From NCBI RefSeq assembly GCF_003491305.1, contig NZ_CP022706.1:1632501-1657500 (forward strand): a stretch of DNA of 25,000 nt, written 5' to 3'. This DNA comes from Methanobacterium sp. BAmetb5 (GTDB taxonomy: Archaea > Methanobacteriota > Methanobacteria > Methanobacteriales > Methanobacteriaceae). Each line of letters begins with the position of its first letter. Position 1 is the stretch's first letter. The translations under genes were made by a program, and so were the position numbers. Below the pieces are notes generated by a model. That model was not told where the DNA came from. It was given only the letters and a program-made list of their open reading frames with translations, and made no database searches. Positions 1 to 23,776 of this stretch are shown piece by piece.

Positions 1-1
1 G

Positions 2-88
2 ATTGAAAAACGCGTAAAATTAATCAATAAAAATATTCAGGGATATAATTGGTATTTAAATATTAAATTCTCTGAAAAATCAAAATAA
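2..88 (+). CDS. Possible C-terminal end of an upstream gene (partial)
   Basis: This frame is open from the window edge and encodes 28 residues before a TAA stop 18 bases ahead of leuB. It is lysine- and asparagine-rich and I do not recognise it. In such AT-rich DNA an open frame of this length is not improbable by chance, so it may be noncoding leader instead. A TATA-like stretch around 52-63 lies inside it and could equally be the leuB promoter. Confidence 0.2.
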   Translation: MEKRVKLINKNIQGYNWYLNIKFSEKSK

Positions 89-106
89 TATTAAACAGGT
101 GTTCAT

Positions 107-1093
<987 letters not shown>

Positions 1094-1105
1094 ACCAATA
1101 AATTT

Positions 1106-1138
1106 GTAGAATAATTTTATTTTTTAATTCTACTTTTT
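1106..1138 (+). terminator. Hairpin plus T-tract after leuB
   Basis: GTAGAAT (1106-1112) and ATTCTAC (1127-1133) form a perfect 7-bp inverted repeat with a 14-base AT loop, followed directly by five T residues. It lies 13 bases past the leuB stop. The layout resembles an intrinsic terminator; archaeal termination mostly needs the T-tract. Confidence 0.5.
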
Positions 1139-1235
1139 ATCTATTTTTTCCACATTTTTTACCTTCACATCAGTTATTAATCCCTGACATCCAAAATATT
1201 CCCGGACAAGTTTTTTTTAAATAACTTTTTTCAAA

Positions 1236-1248
1236 TTTAATATATACC
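1236..1248 (+). promoter_or_regulatory. TATA box for the cysteine desulfurase gene
   Basis: An ATATATA core lies about 50-60 bases before the ATG at 1298. With usual archaeal spacing, transcription would begin near 1268-1272, giving a leader of about 25-30 bases. It is preceded by T-tracts at 1211-1230 that could finish termination of leuB. Confidence 0.4.
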
Positions 1249-1297
1249 ATTTCTTCCATATTAATAAACCAATTTAAAAGAATTTTTCAGGCATATC

Positions 1298-2497
<1,200 letters not shown>

Positions 2498-2515
2498 ACA
2501 AGGAGAAAAAAATAA

Positions 2516-2599
2516 ATGACCAGACCTCAATGGATAGCAATTTTCATAGTGGTACTCATGGCTTTAAGTTCCATAGCAGGATATGTACTGATGATTTAA
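2516..2599 (+). CDS. 27-residue single-span membrane microprotein
   Basis: A short reading frame starts at ATG 2516, preceded by AGGAG at 2501-2505 (10-base spacing), and ends at TAA 2597-2599. The product begins MTRPQW, then has about 20 hydrophobic residues (IAIFIVVLMALSSIAGYVLM) and ends with Ile. This is one transmembrane helix with a positively charged N-terminus, presumably inside the cell. It lies 18 bases downstream of the cysteine desulfurase and no promoter is visible between them, so co-transcription is likely. I do not recognise the family and assign no function. The strong ribosome-binding site, a clean hydrophobic profile and no other use for this DNA support a real gene; at 27 codons chance is not excluded. 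Confidence 0.6.
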   Translation: MTRPQWIAIFIVVLMALSSIAGYVLMI

Positions 2600-2684
2600 T
2601 CGCTTTTTAATGAACTGATTAATCCACCACTCATTCATGATTAGATAAGAATAAGATTAGAAAAACCACATATTATAAATAAAT

Positions 2685-3110
<426 letters not shown>

Positions 3111-3121
3111 TTGATTTGGCT

Positions 3122-3151
3122 AAACTCATTATTTTTTTATTAGTTTTTTAA
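3122..3151 (+). terminator. T-tracts after ribH
   Basis: Two T-runs (about 3131-3138 and 3144-3149) follow the ribH stop within 40 bases. No strong stem is seen. Oligo-T alone is enough for archaeal polymerase termination, so this is a plausible weak terminator. Confidence 0.3.
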
Positions 3152-3202
3152 GGGTCATTTAACATCTTATAAGATACTGAATCATTTTTTAGGAGAGAGT
3201 TT

Positions 3203-4135
<933 letters not shown>

Positions 4136-4149
4136 ACATGCCCGTTACA

Positions 4150-4194
4150 CTCTGTATTTTTTTTATTTTTTTAAAAATTTTATCTATTTTTAAG
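4150..4194 (+). terminator. T-rich terminator region after marker 11 gene
   Basis: A run of eight T, then seven T, then further T-rich sequence begins about 20 bases past the stop at 4135. This oligo-T pattern is typical of archaeal termination. A bidirectional hairpin lies further on at 4287-4317. Confidence 0.45.
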
Positions 4195-4286
4195 TATCCC
4201 CCCTTTTAATACCTCCTTTTTGATATCTTTTTTATATCCTATTTTTTTTATAAAAACTGTTTTTGGTCTGAATGGCAGTGAAATAT

Positions 4287-4317
4287 GCTTTTTTCCGTGT
4301 ACATCTATGAAAAAAGC
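4287..4317. terminator. 9-bp hairpin between convergent genes
   Basis: GCTTTTTTC (4287-4295) and GAAAAAAGC (4309-4317) are exact reverse complements with a 13-base loop. They lie between the convergent marker 11 gene (+) and the glycosyltransferase gene (-). Flanking A- and T-tracts on either side would give U-rich RNA in both directions, so a shared bidirectional terminator is the simplest reading. Confidence 0.5.
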
Positions 4318-4377
4318 TTAAAAATTAATTTTAATAAAAAAAGAATAGGGGATAAAAAGGGAAATGTGAGAATTCAT

Positions 4378-6138
<1,761 letters not shown>

Positions 6139-6148
6139 AAACAAACTA

Positions 6149-6157
6149 CTTTATAAG
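6149..6157 (-). promoter_or_regulatory. TATA box for the glycosyltransferase gene
   Basis: CTTATAAAG read on the minus strand would place transcription start near 6127, about 22 bases before the GTG start and upstream of the GAGGTG site. The overlapping AT-rich stretch to 6172 holds a second possible box. Confidence 0.4.
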
Positions 6158-6226
6158 ATTATATAAGATTTCTCTTCTCTACTTCATTTAACTAAAACTT
6201 TTATTATCAGTTTAAGCAAAGTGTTA

Positions 6227-6261
6227 TTGTATAAAGGGTCAGTTAAATTCCTGTTGGAATT
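6227..6261 (+). promoter_or_regulatory. purE promoter with dyad at the predicted start site
   Basis: A TATA-like TTGTATAAA (6227-6235) predicts initiation near 6257, giving a leader of about 27 bases to the ATG at 6284. AATTCC (6246-6251) and GGAATT (6256-6261) form an exact 6-bp inverted repeat with a 4-base spacer exactly over the predicted start. That is a usual position for a repressor operator in archaea, but a chance dyad is possible. Confidence 0.35.
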
Positions 6262-6283
6262 ATACTAAGAAGTGAGGTTAATA

Positions 6284-7333
<1,050 letters not shown>

Positions 7334-7375
7334 TATTTTTTTAATCTTTTTTTCTATTATTCCAGACATAATCCC
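7334..7375 (+). terminator. T-tracts after purE
   Basis: Runs of seven, seven and eight T residues occur within 45 bases of the purE stop, with no strong stem. This is a typical archaeal oligo-T terminator. Confidence 0.45.
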
Positions 7376-7619
7376 TTTTTTTTAATTTCATGGGATAATA
7401 TTAAGTTTACTTAGATTTACCGGAAAAGGTGGATGGGATTTAGAATTAATTTGAATCAAGTTTATAGGATCAGGGTCAATCTTCTTCAGGGGGCGCTTTA
7501 ACATTTAGTTCCACCTCTTCTCACATTTTCACCAAATTTTTCATGGGGAATATCCACAAAATATATTCCGAAAATAAGCCCAATATAATAATTAAGGTGA
7601 AAGGGTGGATGAAAAGAAG

Positions 7620-7730
7620 ATGAAAATAGGAAATTTACACGAACGTAGGTTCATACCCTGCAGATTATATCTGGATAGTGATAGTCCTGATATTTCTAAC
7701 CCTGATATTTCTAACATGTTTACTACGTAA
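7620..7730 (+). CDS. Questionable 36-residue ORF upstream of the UbiD gene
   Basis: An ATG-started frame of 36 codons ends 29 bases before the UbiD gene. The product is hydrophilic, begins MKIGNLHERRF and contains an exact pentapeptide duplication (PDISN twice) produced by the 15-bp DNA repeat. The site before the ATG is weak (AAGAAG), and I do not recognise the product. It could be a leader peptide, but noncoding leader sequence is as likely. Confidence 0.2.
   Translation: MKIGNLHERRFIPCRLYLDSDSPDISNPDISNMFTT
7686..7715 (+). repeat. 15-bp exact tandem duplication
   Basis: CCTGATATTTCTAAC occurs at 7686-7700 and again at 7701-7715 with no spacer, 45 bases before the UbiD gene start. It could be recent slippage or a paired protein-binding site. 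Confidence 0.8.
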
Positions 7731-7759
7731 CCCGTGATTAACTGGAGGCAGGTGTTTTT

Positions 7760-9043
<1,284 letters not shown>

Positions 9044-9123
9044 AGCTGGGGCCTGAAGAAAATTCTCATTCACTTTTTAATGATTGATGGGAAAAATAGG
9101 CAATAAAATAAGCATATTTGTTT

Positions 9124-10122
<999 letters not shown>

Positions 10123-10186
10123 TTTAATGATTAAGCCCCCGGTTTATCATAATAACTCATGATTCAATAAATTAAGTGTAGGTTTT

Positions 10187-10198
10187 GATAAATATTAT
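10187..10198 (-). promoter_or_regulatory. Probable amrS TATA box
   Basis: On the minus strand ATAATATTTATC predicts a start near 10165 and a leader of about 43 bases before amrS. It directly abuts the tandem repeat at 10196-10237. Confidence 0.3.
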
Positions 10199-10237
10199 TT
10201 ACAACCAACACTTGGGTATTTACAACCAACAATTGGG
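10196..10237. repeat. Two 21-bp tandem repeats upstream of amrS
   Basis: Copy 1 is 10196-10216 and copy 2 is 10217-10237. They are adjacent and differ at one base (C against A at position 16). They begin TATTTACAACC and end TTGGG. They lie just past the end of thiL and immediately upstream of the likely amrS TATA box, where a pair of head-to-tail activator or repressor sites would be expected. A simple duplication event is the alternative. Confidence 0.85.
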
Positions 10238-10247
10238 CTAATGAGGG

Positions 10248-11309
<1,062 letters not shown>

Positions 11310-11327
11310 TATCCTTAAAAAGATATC

Positions 11328-12156
<829 letters not shown>

Positions 12157-12167
12157 ATACATACCTC

Positions 12168-12523
<356 letters not shown>

Positions 12524-13513
12524 ATGGATAATAATGGCTATGTAATGAGTATATTTTCATTTTTACTGATATTACCTGTGTTTATCCTGCTGATAGTAAT
12601 GGTAGATGTGGTGGGGCAGGAAAATGAGGTTCAACAGTCCACATTAAACTCCCACGAGATCCTGGTAGTCAGCCAAGATGTGGAAGTAAATTCCCTCATC
12701 ATCGGAAGGGAAGTACTCCGGGATGAATCATTAAAGGTCATTAACAGTGGACATCCCCTTTCAAACAGCAGAAAGGAAATTAAAGATGAATTTCAGCAGA
12801 GGATGGACCTTTTTTGTTCAAGGTACCCTGGCAATGGTATGGAGGTAAGATGTGAAATATTGATGGTGGATAACAGTTACGATCCATTCAGTGTGGAGTT
12901 CAAATCAAAGATCACCGTTGAAAAGGGGGCCCTGAAGCATAAGCTGAATATGAGTCATAATATTTCACTTACCAATGGATCTTACCCTATTTACGATCCA
13001 CTACCCGCTGTTAAGTGCAAAACCCATGGAAACATGACTATCGGCGGTGATAGAATAGTTCATGGCTCCAGTCTAGCCAAATATTTAGAATCAAGGGGAG
13101 TCAAAAATTTTAAGGCTTATGAAAATGCTACGTCTCCGTTATCTATTAAAAAATGCCCCTATGATCCTTACATTCTCCATGGAAACAGCAAAGATCTGGT
13201 GAACCTGAAAAATTGTATTGAGAATGGTTTTTATCATGAAAGCAGTGATGGGTCCTGTTTTCTTTGTAGGCTGGAGGGAAAGGGTGTTTGCCCCCATTAT
13301 GGAATGGAAACATTTATAATCCCTGCACCATCCCTTTCTCTTTCCAATAATTCCTCCAAGGCACCCAGTTCACCGGACCATGTCATTTTCAATGATACCG
13401 GGGATGGAACCTATTCTGGCCAGGAAATCCTGTATTTCTTTGATGGAAAAGAGTATTTCAGAGTTTATCTGGACAATTCCCACCGGTCAAAATACGGTTT
13501 GCCAGTTTGTTAG
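12524..13513 (+). CDS. Unrecognised membrane-anchored surface protein A
   Basis: The 329-residue product has an uncleaved-looking N-terminal helix at about 6-29, beginning GYVMSIFSFLLILP, like the hydrophobic stem of archaeal pilin-like proteins. It lacks a clear class III prepilin cleavage site. The rest is presumably outside the cell: eight N-x-S/T sequons (for example NMS, NIS, NGS, NAT, NDT) and nine cysteines, including a CFLC...CPHYG cluster near 244-257. I do not recognise the family. It forms a same-strand pair with gene B, 94 bases on, separated by a hairpin. Only a weak ribosome-binding site (CAGG) precedes the ATG at 12524. No secretion ATPase or prepilin peptidase gene is in the window. 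Confidence 0.6.
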   Translation: MDNNGYVMSIFSFLLILPVFILLIVMVDVVGQENEVQQSTLNSHEILVVSQDVEVNSLIIGREVLRDESLKVINSGHPLSNSRKEIKDEFQQRMDLFCSRYPGNGMEVRCEILMVDNSYDPFSVEFKSKITVEKGALKHKLNMSHNISLTNGSYPIYDPLPAVKCKTHGNMTIGGDRIVHGSSLAKYLESRGVKNFKAYENATSPLSIKKCPYDPYILHGNSKDLVNLKNCIENGFYHESSDGSCFLCRLEGKGVCPHYGMETFIIPAPSLSLSNNSSKAPSSPDHVIFNDTGDGTYSGQEILYFFDGKEYFRVYLDNSHRSKYGLPVC

Positions 13514-13548
13514 TTTCAGGGCGTTATGTGTGGGTCGGGTCCCTGAAA
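13514..13548 (+). terminator. 8-bp hairpin directly after surface gene A
   Basis: TTTCAGGG (13514-13521), starting at the base after the TAG stop, pairs exactly with CCCTGAAA (13541-13548) around a 19-base loop. No T-tract follows, so it fits an internal processing, attenuation or mRNA-stabilising hairpin better than a plain terminator. Confidence 0.45.
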
Positions 13549-13607
13549 GGGGTATTTAAAAGGAGTATTATCAAAGTTACAGGAATCCATTTGTGGGGAT
13601 TAATTTG

Positions 13608-14624
13608 ATGGGAAATTTGATAAATTGGGGAAAGTGGTTAGTTGATGAAGGTGGAATGGTATTTTCCGTAGATTTAATGCTGGCCCTCATCATAATCACC
13701 GTTGTTTTGGGTGTTTCGGCTGATGCCATGGATATGATAGGATCTAAAATGGCTGATAATTCTCACGAGGCTTCTCTGGAAAGGATTGCCCGGGCCAGTG
13801 CCGATATGTTAACCAAAACTCCGGGATCTCCAGAAGATTGGGAGGGGGCTGGTGATTTGAGTGGTGTTACCCCTGGACTGTTAGATACAGATTCCCCTTT
13901 GAAATCTAAATCGAATATTCTGAGTATGCCTAAGATAAACTGCCTGAAAGAAAACTATGATGAATTGATGGTGGATCGGGTGATTCCTCGGTATTGTAAA
14001 TCTACCCTAGTGATTTATCCGGAAGATTCCTCGTTAGAACCAATTATGGTGAAAGATATCCCGGAGAATTATGATTCCTCGGGAATAATAGTGGAAAATC
14101 GTACTGTTCTCTGCAATTACCATAATACCAGCATTTTAGTCTTTATAAATGCCAGGGATTCCCTCTGGGAACAGAAACAGTTGGGAGAAAAATGTCCCCA
14201 CTCTGGTGTTGAGGAGGATAAAGAGCATTCAGGGGTGGATTACAAGAATCAAAGATCGGGATGGGCCTGCTATACTTTTAAGGTCACTCCGGACCTGTTG
14301 AAATCAACTAACCTTTATATAATAACTGATCCGGTGTGTGTAGGGGATTCAATGGCATTTTGGATTATTGATCGGCCGGAAAACATGACTGAAGAACATC
14401 ATACCTTTCAAAACAAGCCAATTCTTGTTAATAATTTAGTTGAGAAGATTGTTGCCAATGAAACCGTAGCCATACTGTGGTTTCATGTTCACTCCTCAGG
14501 AAATCAAAATAAATCTTTTAACACTTACCTGGTGGGGTTTCCCAAGGGAACTGATCCGGAAAATATAAAACTCCAGTATCTAAATCCCCAACCCTGCTAT
14601 TTTATTCTTAAAATCTGGACTTAA
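13608..14624 (+). CDS. Unrecognised membrane-anchored surface protein B
   Basis: The product is 338 residues from ATG 13608. A transmembrane helix at about 18-37 (FSVDLMLALIIITVVLGV) is preceded by DEGGMV, much like the FSxDxxLAL stem of uncharacterised archaeal pilin-like proteins. The remainder has five N-x-S/T sequons, seven cysteines and an acidic, beta-prone character, consistent with an outside domain. No known family is recognised. It shares size, topology and cysteine richness with gene A, suggesting two partners of one surface structure. The start is uncertain: GTG 13593 would add five residues, ATG 13657 would trim to the helix, and TGGGG at 13594-13598 favours 13608. Right after it the + strand has only a 17-codon frame before the convergent HemK gene. 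Confidence 0.6.
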   Translation: MGNLINWGKWLVDEGGMVFSVDLMLALIIITVVLGVSADAMDMIGSKMADNSHEASLERIARASADMLTKTPGSPEDWEGAGDLSGVTPGLLDTDSPLKSKSNILSMPKINCLKENYDELMVDRVIPRYCKSTLVIYPEDSSLEPIMVKDIPENYDSSGIIVENRTVLCNYHNTSILVFINARDSLWEQKQLGEKCPHSGVEEDKEHSGVDYKNQRSGWACYTFKVTPDLLKSTNLYIITDPVCVGDSMAFWIIDRPENMTEEHHTFQNKPILVNNLVEKIVANETVAILWFHVHSSGNQNKSFNTYLVGFPKGTDPENIKLQYLNPQPCYFILKIWT

Positions 14625-14687
14625 ACCCTCTGAATACTGGATTAGTTAATATGGGTTGGAGTTAGGCTGTAGGAGGTCACCACTTTT

Positions 14688-14732
14688 ATGGCGGCCGTGG
14701 ATGAACTCAAAAAGAAGGATAATTGGTGGGGA

Positions 14733-14741
<9 letters not shown>
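14688..14741 (+). CDS. 17-codon frame with a strong ribosome-binding site, possible gene remnant
   Basis: AGGAGGT at 14671-14677 precedes ATG 14688, which opens a frame of 17 codons (beginning MAAVDELKKK) ending at TGA 14739-14741. The last bases overlap the 3' end of the convergent HemK-type gene. A full-strength Shine-Dalgarno here suggests either a very small peptide or the surviving start of a third gene in the surface-protein unit. The peptide itself is not recognisable. Confidence 0.25.
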
Positions 14742-15332
<591 letters not shown>

Positions 15333-15404
15333 GTTAAATCCTTTTTTTAATTTGTAACTTCAATTTTACTATGGAACATTTAGAGGAACATATAATTTTT
15401 GCCC

Positions 15405-15742
15405 CTATTTAACAATTTCTGCGGATTCTAAACCTTCAATTGCAGCTGGAAGGCAATCCAACACTGATGCAAGACCGGAAAGATGGAGGTTCATAACTAC
15501 AGCTTCCAATATTTCTTCTCGAGAAGCTCCCTGACTTTTAGCCATGGTTGAATGCATTTTAACTCCTATAGAGTTGCGGTTGGCAGTCTGAATAGCGATG
15601 TTCACCAGTTGTTTGGTTTTAGGGTCCATTCCTGGAAGAGAACGTTGTGCGTCCACCAGTTCATTGAAACTACCGGATAGATCTGGGAATTCTTCCTGAA
15701 ATATTTGAAAAGGATTTTTATTTTCTCCACTATTTTTCTCCA

Positions 15743-15743
<1 letters not shown>
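15405..15743 (-). CDS. Carboxymuconolactone decarboxylase-family protein without the CxxC pair
   Basis: The 112-residue all-alpha protein has the CMD/AhpD fold pattern: the AIQTANRN...KMHSTMAKSQGASREEILEAV segment is the family core. The usual redox CxxC preceding the conserved His is absent (SIGVKMH instead), so an AhpD-like disulfide reductase role is unlikely. The His is present. The ATG shares one base with the ksgA stop (TAATG), so translation is probably coupled to ksgA. Its role is unknown; linkage to rRNA methylation may reflect only operon economy. Confidence 0.75.
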
Positions 15744-16591
<848 letters not shown>

Positions 16592-16631
16592 CTTTTAAAC
16601 CCAGTTAAAAAATAGATTATAAAAATGAAAA

Positions 16632-17231
<600 letters not shown>

Positions 17232-17250
17232 TTTAATAAATGTTACAGTC

Positions 17251-17278
17251 AATTCCGACTCTATTATCATTCGGAATT
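17251..17278. promoter_or_regulatory. 8-bp inverted repeat between rpoF and DUF655
   Basis: AATTCCGA (17251-17258) and TCGGAATT (17271-17278) are exact reverse complements with a 12-base spacer. It lies 38 bases upstream of DUF655 and 68 bases past rpoF. It may be a processing hairpin or an operator for an internal promoter; no T-tract follows closely on the minus strand. Confidence 0.4.
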
Positions 17279-17345
17279 ATTAGTCGATTTCACAATCCCA
17301 TATGTAAAGGGTAAACTCGAAGGAAAAAGATTTAAAAATGTGTTT

Positions 17346-17983
<638 letters not shown>

Positions 17984-18149
17984 TTTCAAAACCTCCATTT
18001 CACCATGAAATGGGTTATTAAATTTATTATTGAATTTGCCTTCAATTTCTTTATTTAGGGTCATCCTGCTCCTTCTTGATTATTCGGTGCAGAATTCAAC
18101 CTCTGGGGATGTATATGTGGATAACATTTGTTAATTTATGATATCCGCT

Positions 18150-18158
18150 CTTATAAAG
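18150..18158 (-). promoter_or_regulatory. Probable promoter of the rpl21e cluster
   Basis: CTTTATAAG on the minus strand predicts initiation near 18128. The leader would be about 145 bases to the family L21e start, or 64 to the upstream ATG. The rest of 17984-18278 holds nothing else recognisable. Confidence 0.4.
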
Positions 18159-18276
18159 CCTAACCTCGTAATTTAAGATAAAATTCGTATGAATCTTTCG
18201 GTGGTTAATGGGCTCTTTGAAATCGATTGAATTAATTTATGATGTATCGCAGTTTATAAAACTATCCTTAAGGTGG

Positions 18277-19499
<1,223 letters not shown>

Positions 19500-19586
19500 G
19501 ATATCTTCCTGAAGTGTTATTTAGAGTGTTGGTGCTGTTGGTTGCGTTTGATTTCGATTTTTTATGTCCTTAAATTCGCATTTATT

Positions 19587-19598
19587 TATTATATAATA
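19587..19598 (-). promoter_or_regulatory. TATA box for pus10
   Basis: TATTATATAATA, about 90-100 bases upstream of the pus10 ATG, predicts initiation near 19567 and a leader of about 65 bases. Confidence 0.4.
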
Positions 19599-19700
19599 GA
19601 TTATTGGGCCTGATTATTGTGGCAATGGTTTTACATAATCCTAATTAGGCCCTACTGTATTTACCTTAGAAATTAGTTTTGGAAGCGGAAAGGGAGGAAG

Positions 19701-21029
<1,329 letters not shown>

Positions 21030-21075
21030 AATAATCACCAGGATGTAAATCTTAAGTAGTTAAGGTCGATGGTGA

Positions 21076-21111
21076 GTAGGACTGCGTTTATTTATAAAAT
21101 TAGCAGTCTAC
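21076..21111 (-). promoter_or_regulatory. srp54 promoter bracketed by an inverted repeat
   Basis: The TATA-like TTTATAA (21092-21098, minus strand) predicts initiation near 21070, about 40 bases before the srp54 start. GACTGC (21080-21085) and GCAGTC (21103-21108) are exact reverse complements on either side of it; the match extends outward to GTAG/CTAC with one bulged base. A regulator bound here would cover the TATA box. Confidence 0.4.
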
Positions 21112-21310
21112 TTGCGTAAATTTTATTAAAACTCCTTTTAAAATCCTCATAAAAATACATTTAATTCTACATCTAATTTAACCTATCAATATATAAAATA
21201 ATTTTTGATTGTTCACTGTACATATATTATAATGTTTACAAATTAACCAGATAAGAAGGTTACACAAAACACATTATATATATTAGGGATTTATAACAAT
21301 ACACTGAAGT

Positions 21311-21341
21311 CCTTAAAAACCACAGTCCATGGTTATTAAGG
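21311..21341 (+). repeat. 12-bp near-perfect inverted repeat upstream of hpt
   Basis: CCTTAAAAACCA (21311-21322) and TGGTTATTAAGG (21330-21341) pair at 11 of 12 positions across a 7-base loop. It lies 26 bases downstream of a strong TATA-like stretch (21273-21285), so it would be either an operator at the start site or the first hairpin of a transcript. Confidence 0.6.
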
Positions 21342-21493
21342 TGTTTGATAATCATAAAATATGAAATTAATACTTGTTTGAACCGATTTTAATCTTTATA
21401 CAAGTTTATATCAAAGTTTCATTAGTTAAATGATTTTATAGGGCTCAATGATAGGGTGATTTAGCACTTCCCCGATTTTAAGTTGGATTTAGA

Positions 21494-21509
21494 ATATTCT
21501 AGAGAATAT
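21494..21509 (+). repeat. 7-bp inverted repeat 30 bases before hpt
   Basis: ATATTCT (21494-21500) and AGAATAT (21503-21509) are exact reverse complements with a 2-base spacer. The overlapping AGAATATTCT (21491-21500) is itself a perfect palindrome. Its position just before the ribosome-binding site suits an operator. Confidence 0.5.
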
Positions 21510-21516
21510 AATAATG

Positions 21517-22114
<598 letters not shown>

Positions 22115-22153
22115 GGTACGCTTCAGTATAACAATCGGGTAGGAAAAAAATAT

Positions 22154-23143
<990 letters not shown>

Positions 23144-23776
23144 ATTATATTATCATTAATTCACCCTCTACTAGGGATTCAAACCATAGAAAAAATAAAA
23201 TTGATATGGATACATTCAAATTCACAAATTCAATTCACACAACTTCATCATAATATTTTCACATTATTACACGGGATCATCTCATCAATATTCAAAAAAT
23301 AGATTGATATAGAAGAATTACAGGATTTGTCCCTTTTAATTCATAGAATTCTAAGAATTCATATAGATGTGATACCTCTGGATAGTTCATCATTACTCAT
23401 CAAAATTAAACAGATCAAATTATTCACCTTCACTATGCTTAATCACTAAATAACTCGCACTATCAGTGCATATCCCGGTATATCATATGGTATCGGCTAT
23501 AACTTTGACCAGATAAATGATTTAGACCATGGTTTATTAGGTTTATAAATCATTTGATTGACTTATTCCCCAATGAATAGAAGTACCCATCCACTTTAGT
23601 TAGTAAAATTATCCATATTATGCTAGAAAATTAGTATTCGCCAATGATTGTAGGGTGTAAGTCTAAATCAAATCATATGGATTGAGATACAACTTTCCAC
23701 ACAATATTGGTATGAAAAAACATAAAAAACGAATTAAAAAAATCAAGTACGCTTGTTTTACAATGAGGTGAATTAT
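23144..23776. other. 633-base AT-rich gap between dph2 and csl4
   Basis: No convincing reading frame, tRNA or box C/D motif pair was found on either strand. It contains a palindrome TAGAATTCTA (23344-23353) with a second AGAATTC at 23354-23360, a near-palindrome around ATATCATATGGTAT (about 23480-23493), and a 10-bp inverted repeat (23515-23555). TATA-like sequence at 23542-23550 could start a csl4 transcript, though a 200-base leader would be long. It is the longest noncoding stretch in the window. Confidence 0.5.
23515..23555 (+). repeat. 10-bp perfect inverted repeat in the dph2-csl4 gap
   Basis: AAATGATTTA (23515-23524) and TAAATCATTT (23546-23555) are exact reverse complements with a 21-base spacer. 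AT-rich arms make chance more likely than for a GC-rich stem. Confidence 0.5.

Larger units (their letters stand above)
7376..7759. other. Gap between purE and the UbiD gene
   Basis: The region is AT-rich and has no long frame. It holds TATA-like stretches near 7558-7568 and 7662-7672, a 13-base dyad CAGAT-TAT-ATCTG at 7661-7673, an exact 15-bp tandem duplication at 7686-7715, and one 36-codon frame (7620-7730) listed separately. The UbiD promoter is presumably here but I cannot single it out. Confidence 0.4.

Noticed and set aside
2586..2592. TGATGA-like sequence as a box C of a C/D guide RNA
   Set aside because: The preceding base is C rather than a purine, it lies within the microprotein frame, and no suitably spaced box D is seen.
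3164..3175. Palindrome ATCTTATAAGAT as TATA box of the marker 11 gene
   Set aside because: Initiation about 26 bases downstream would fall past the AGGAGAG ribosome site, so it cannot easily serve as that promoter.
23171..23190. TTCAAAC, a possible tRNA T-loop
   Set aside because: The flanking bases do not form a 5-bp T stem and no anticodon, D arm or acceptor stem is present nearby.
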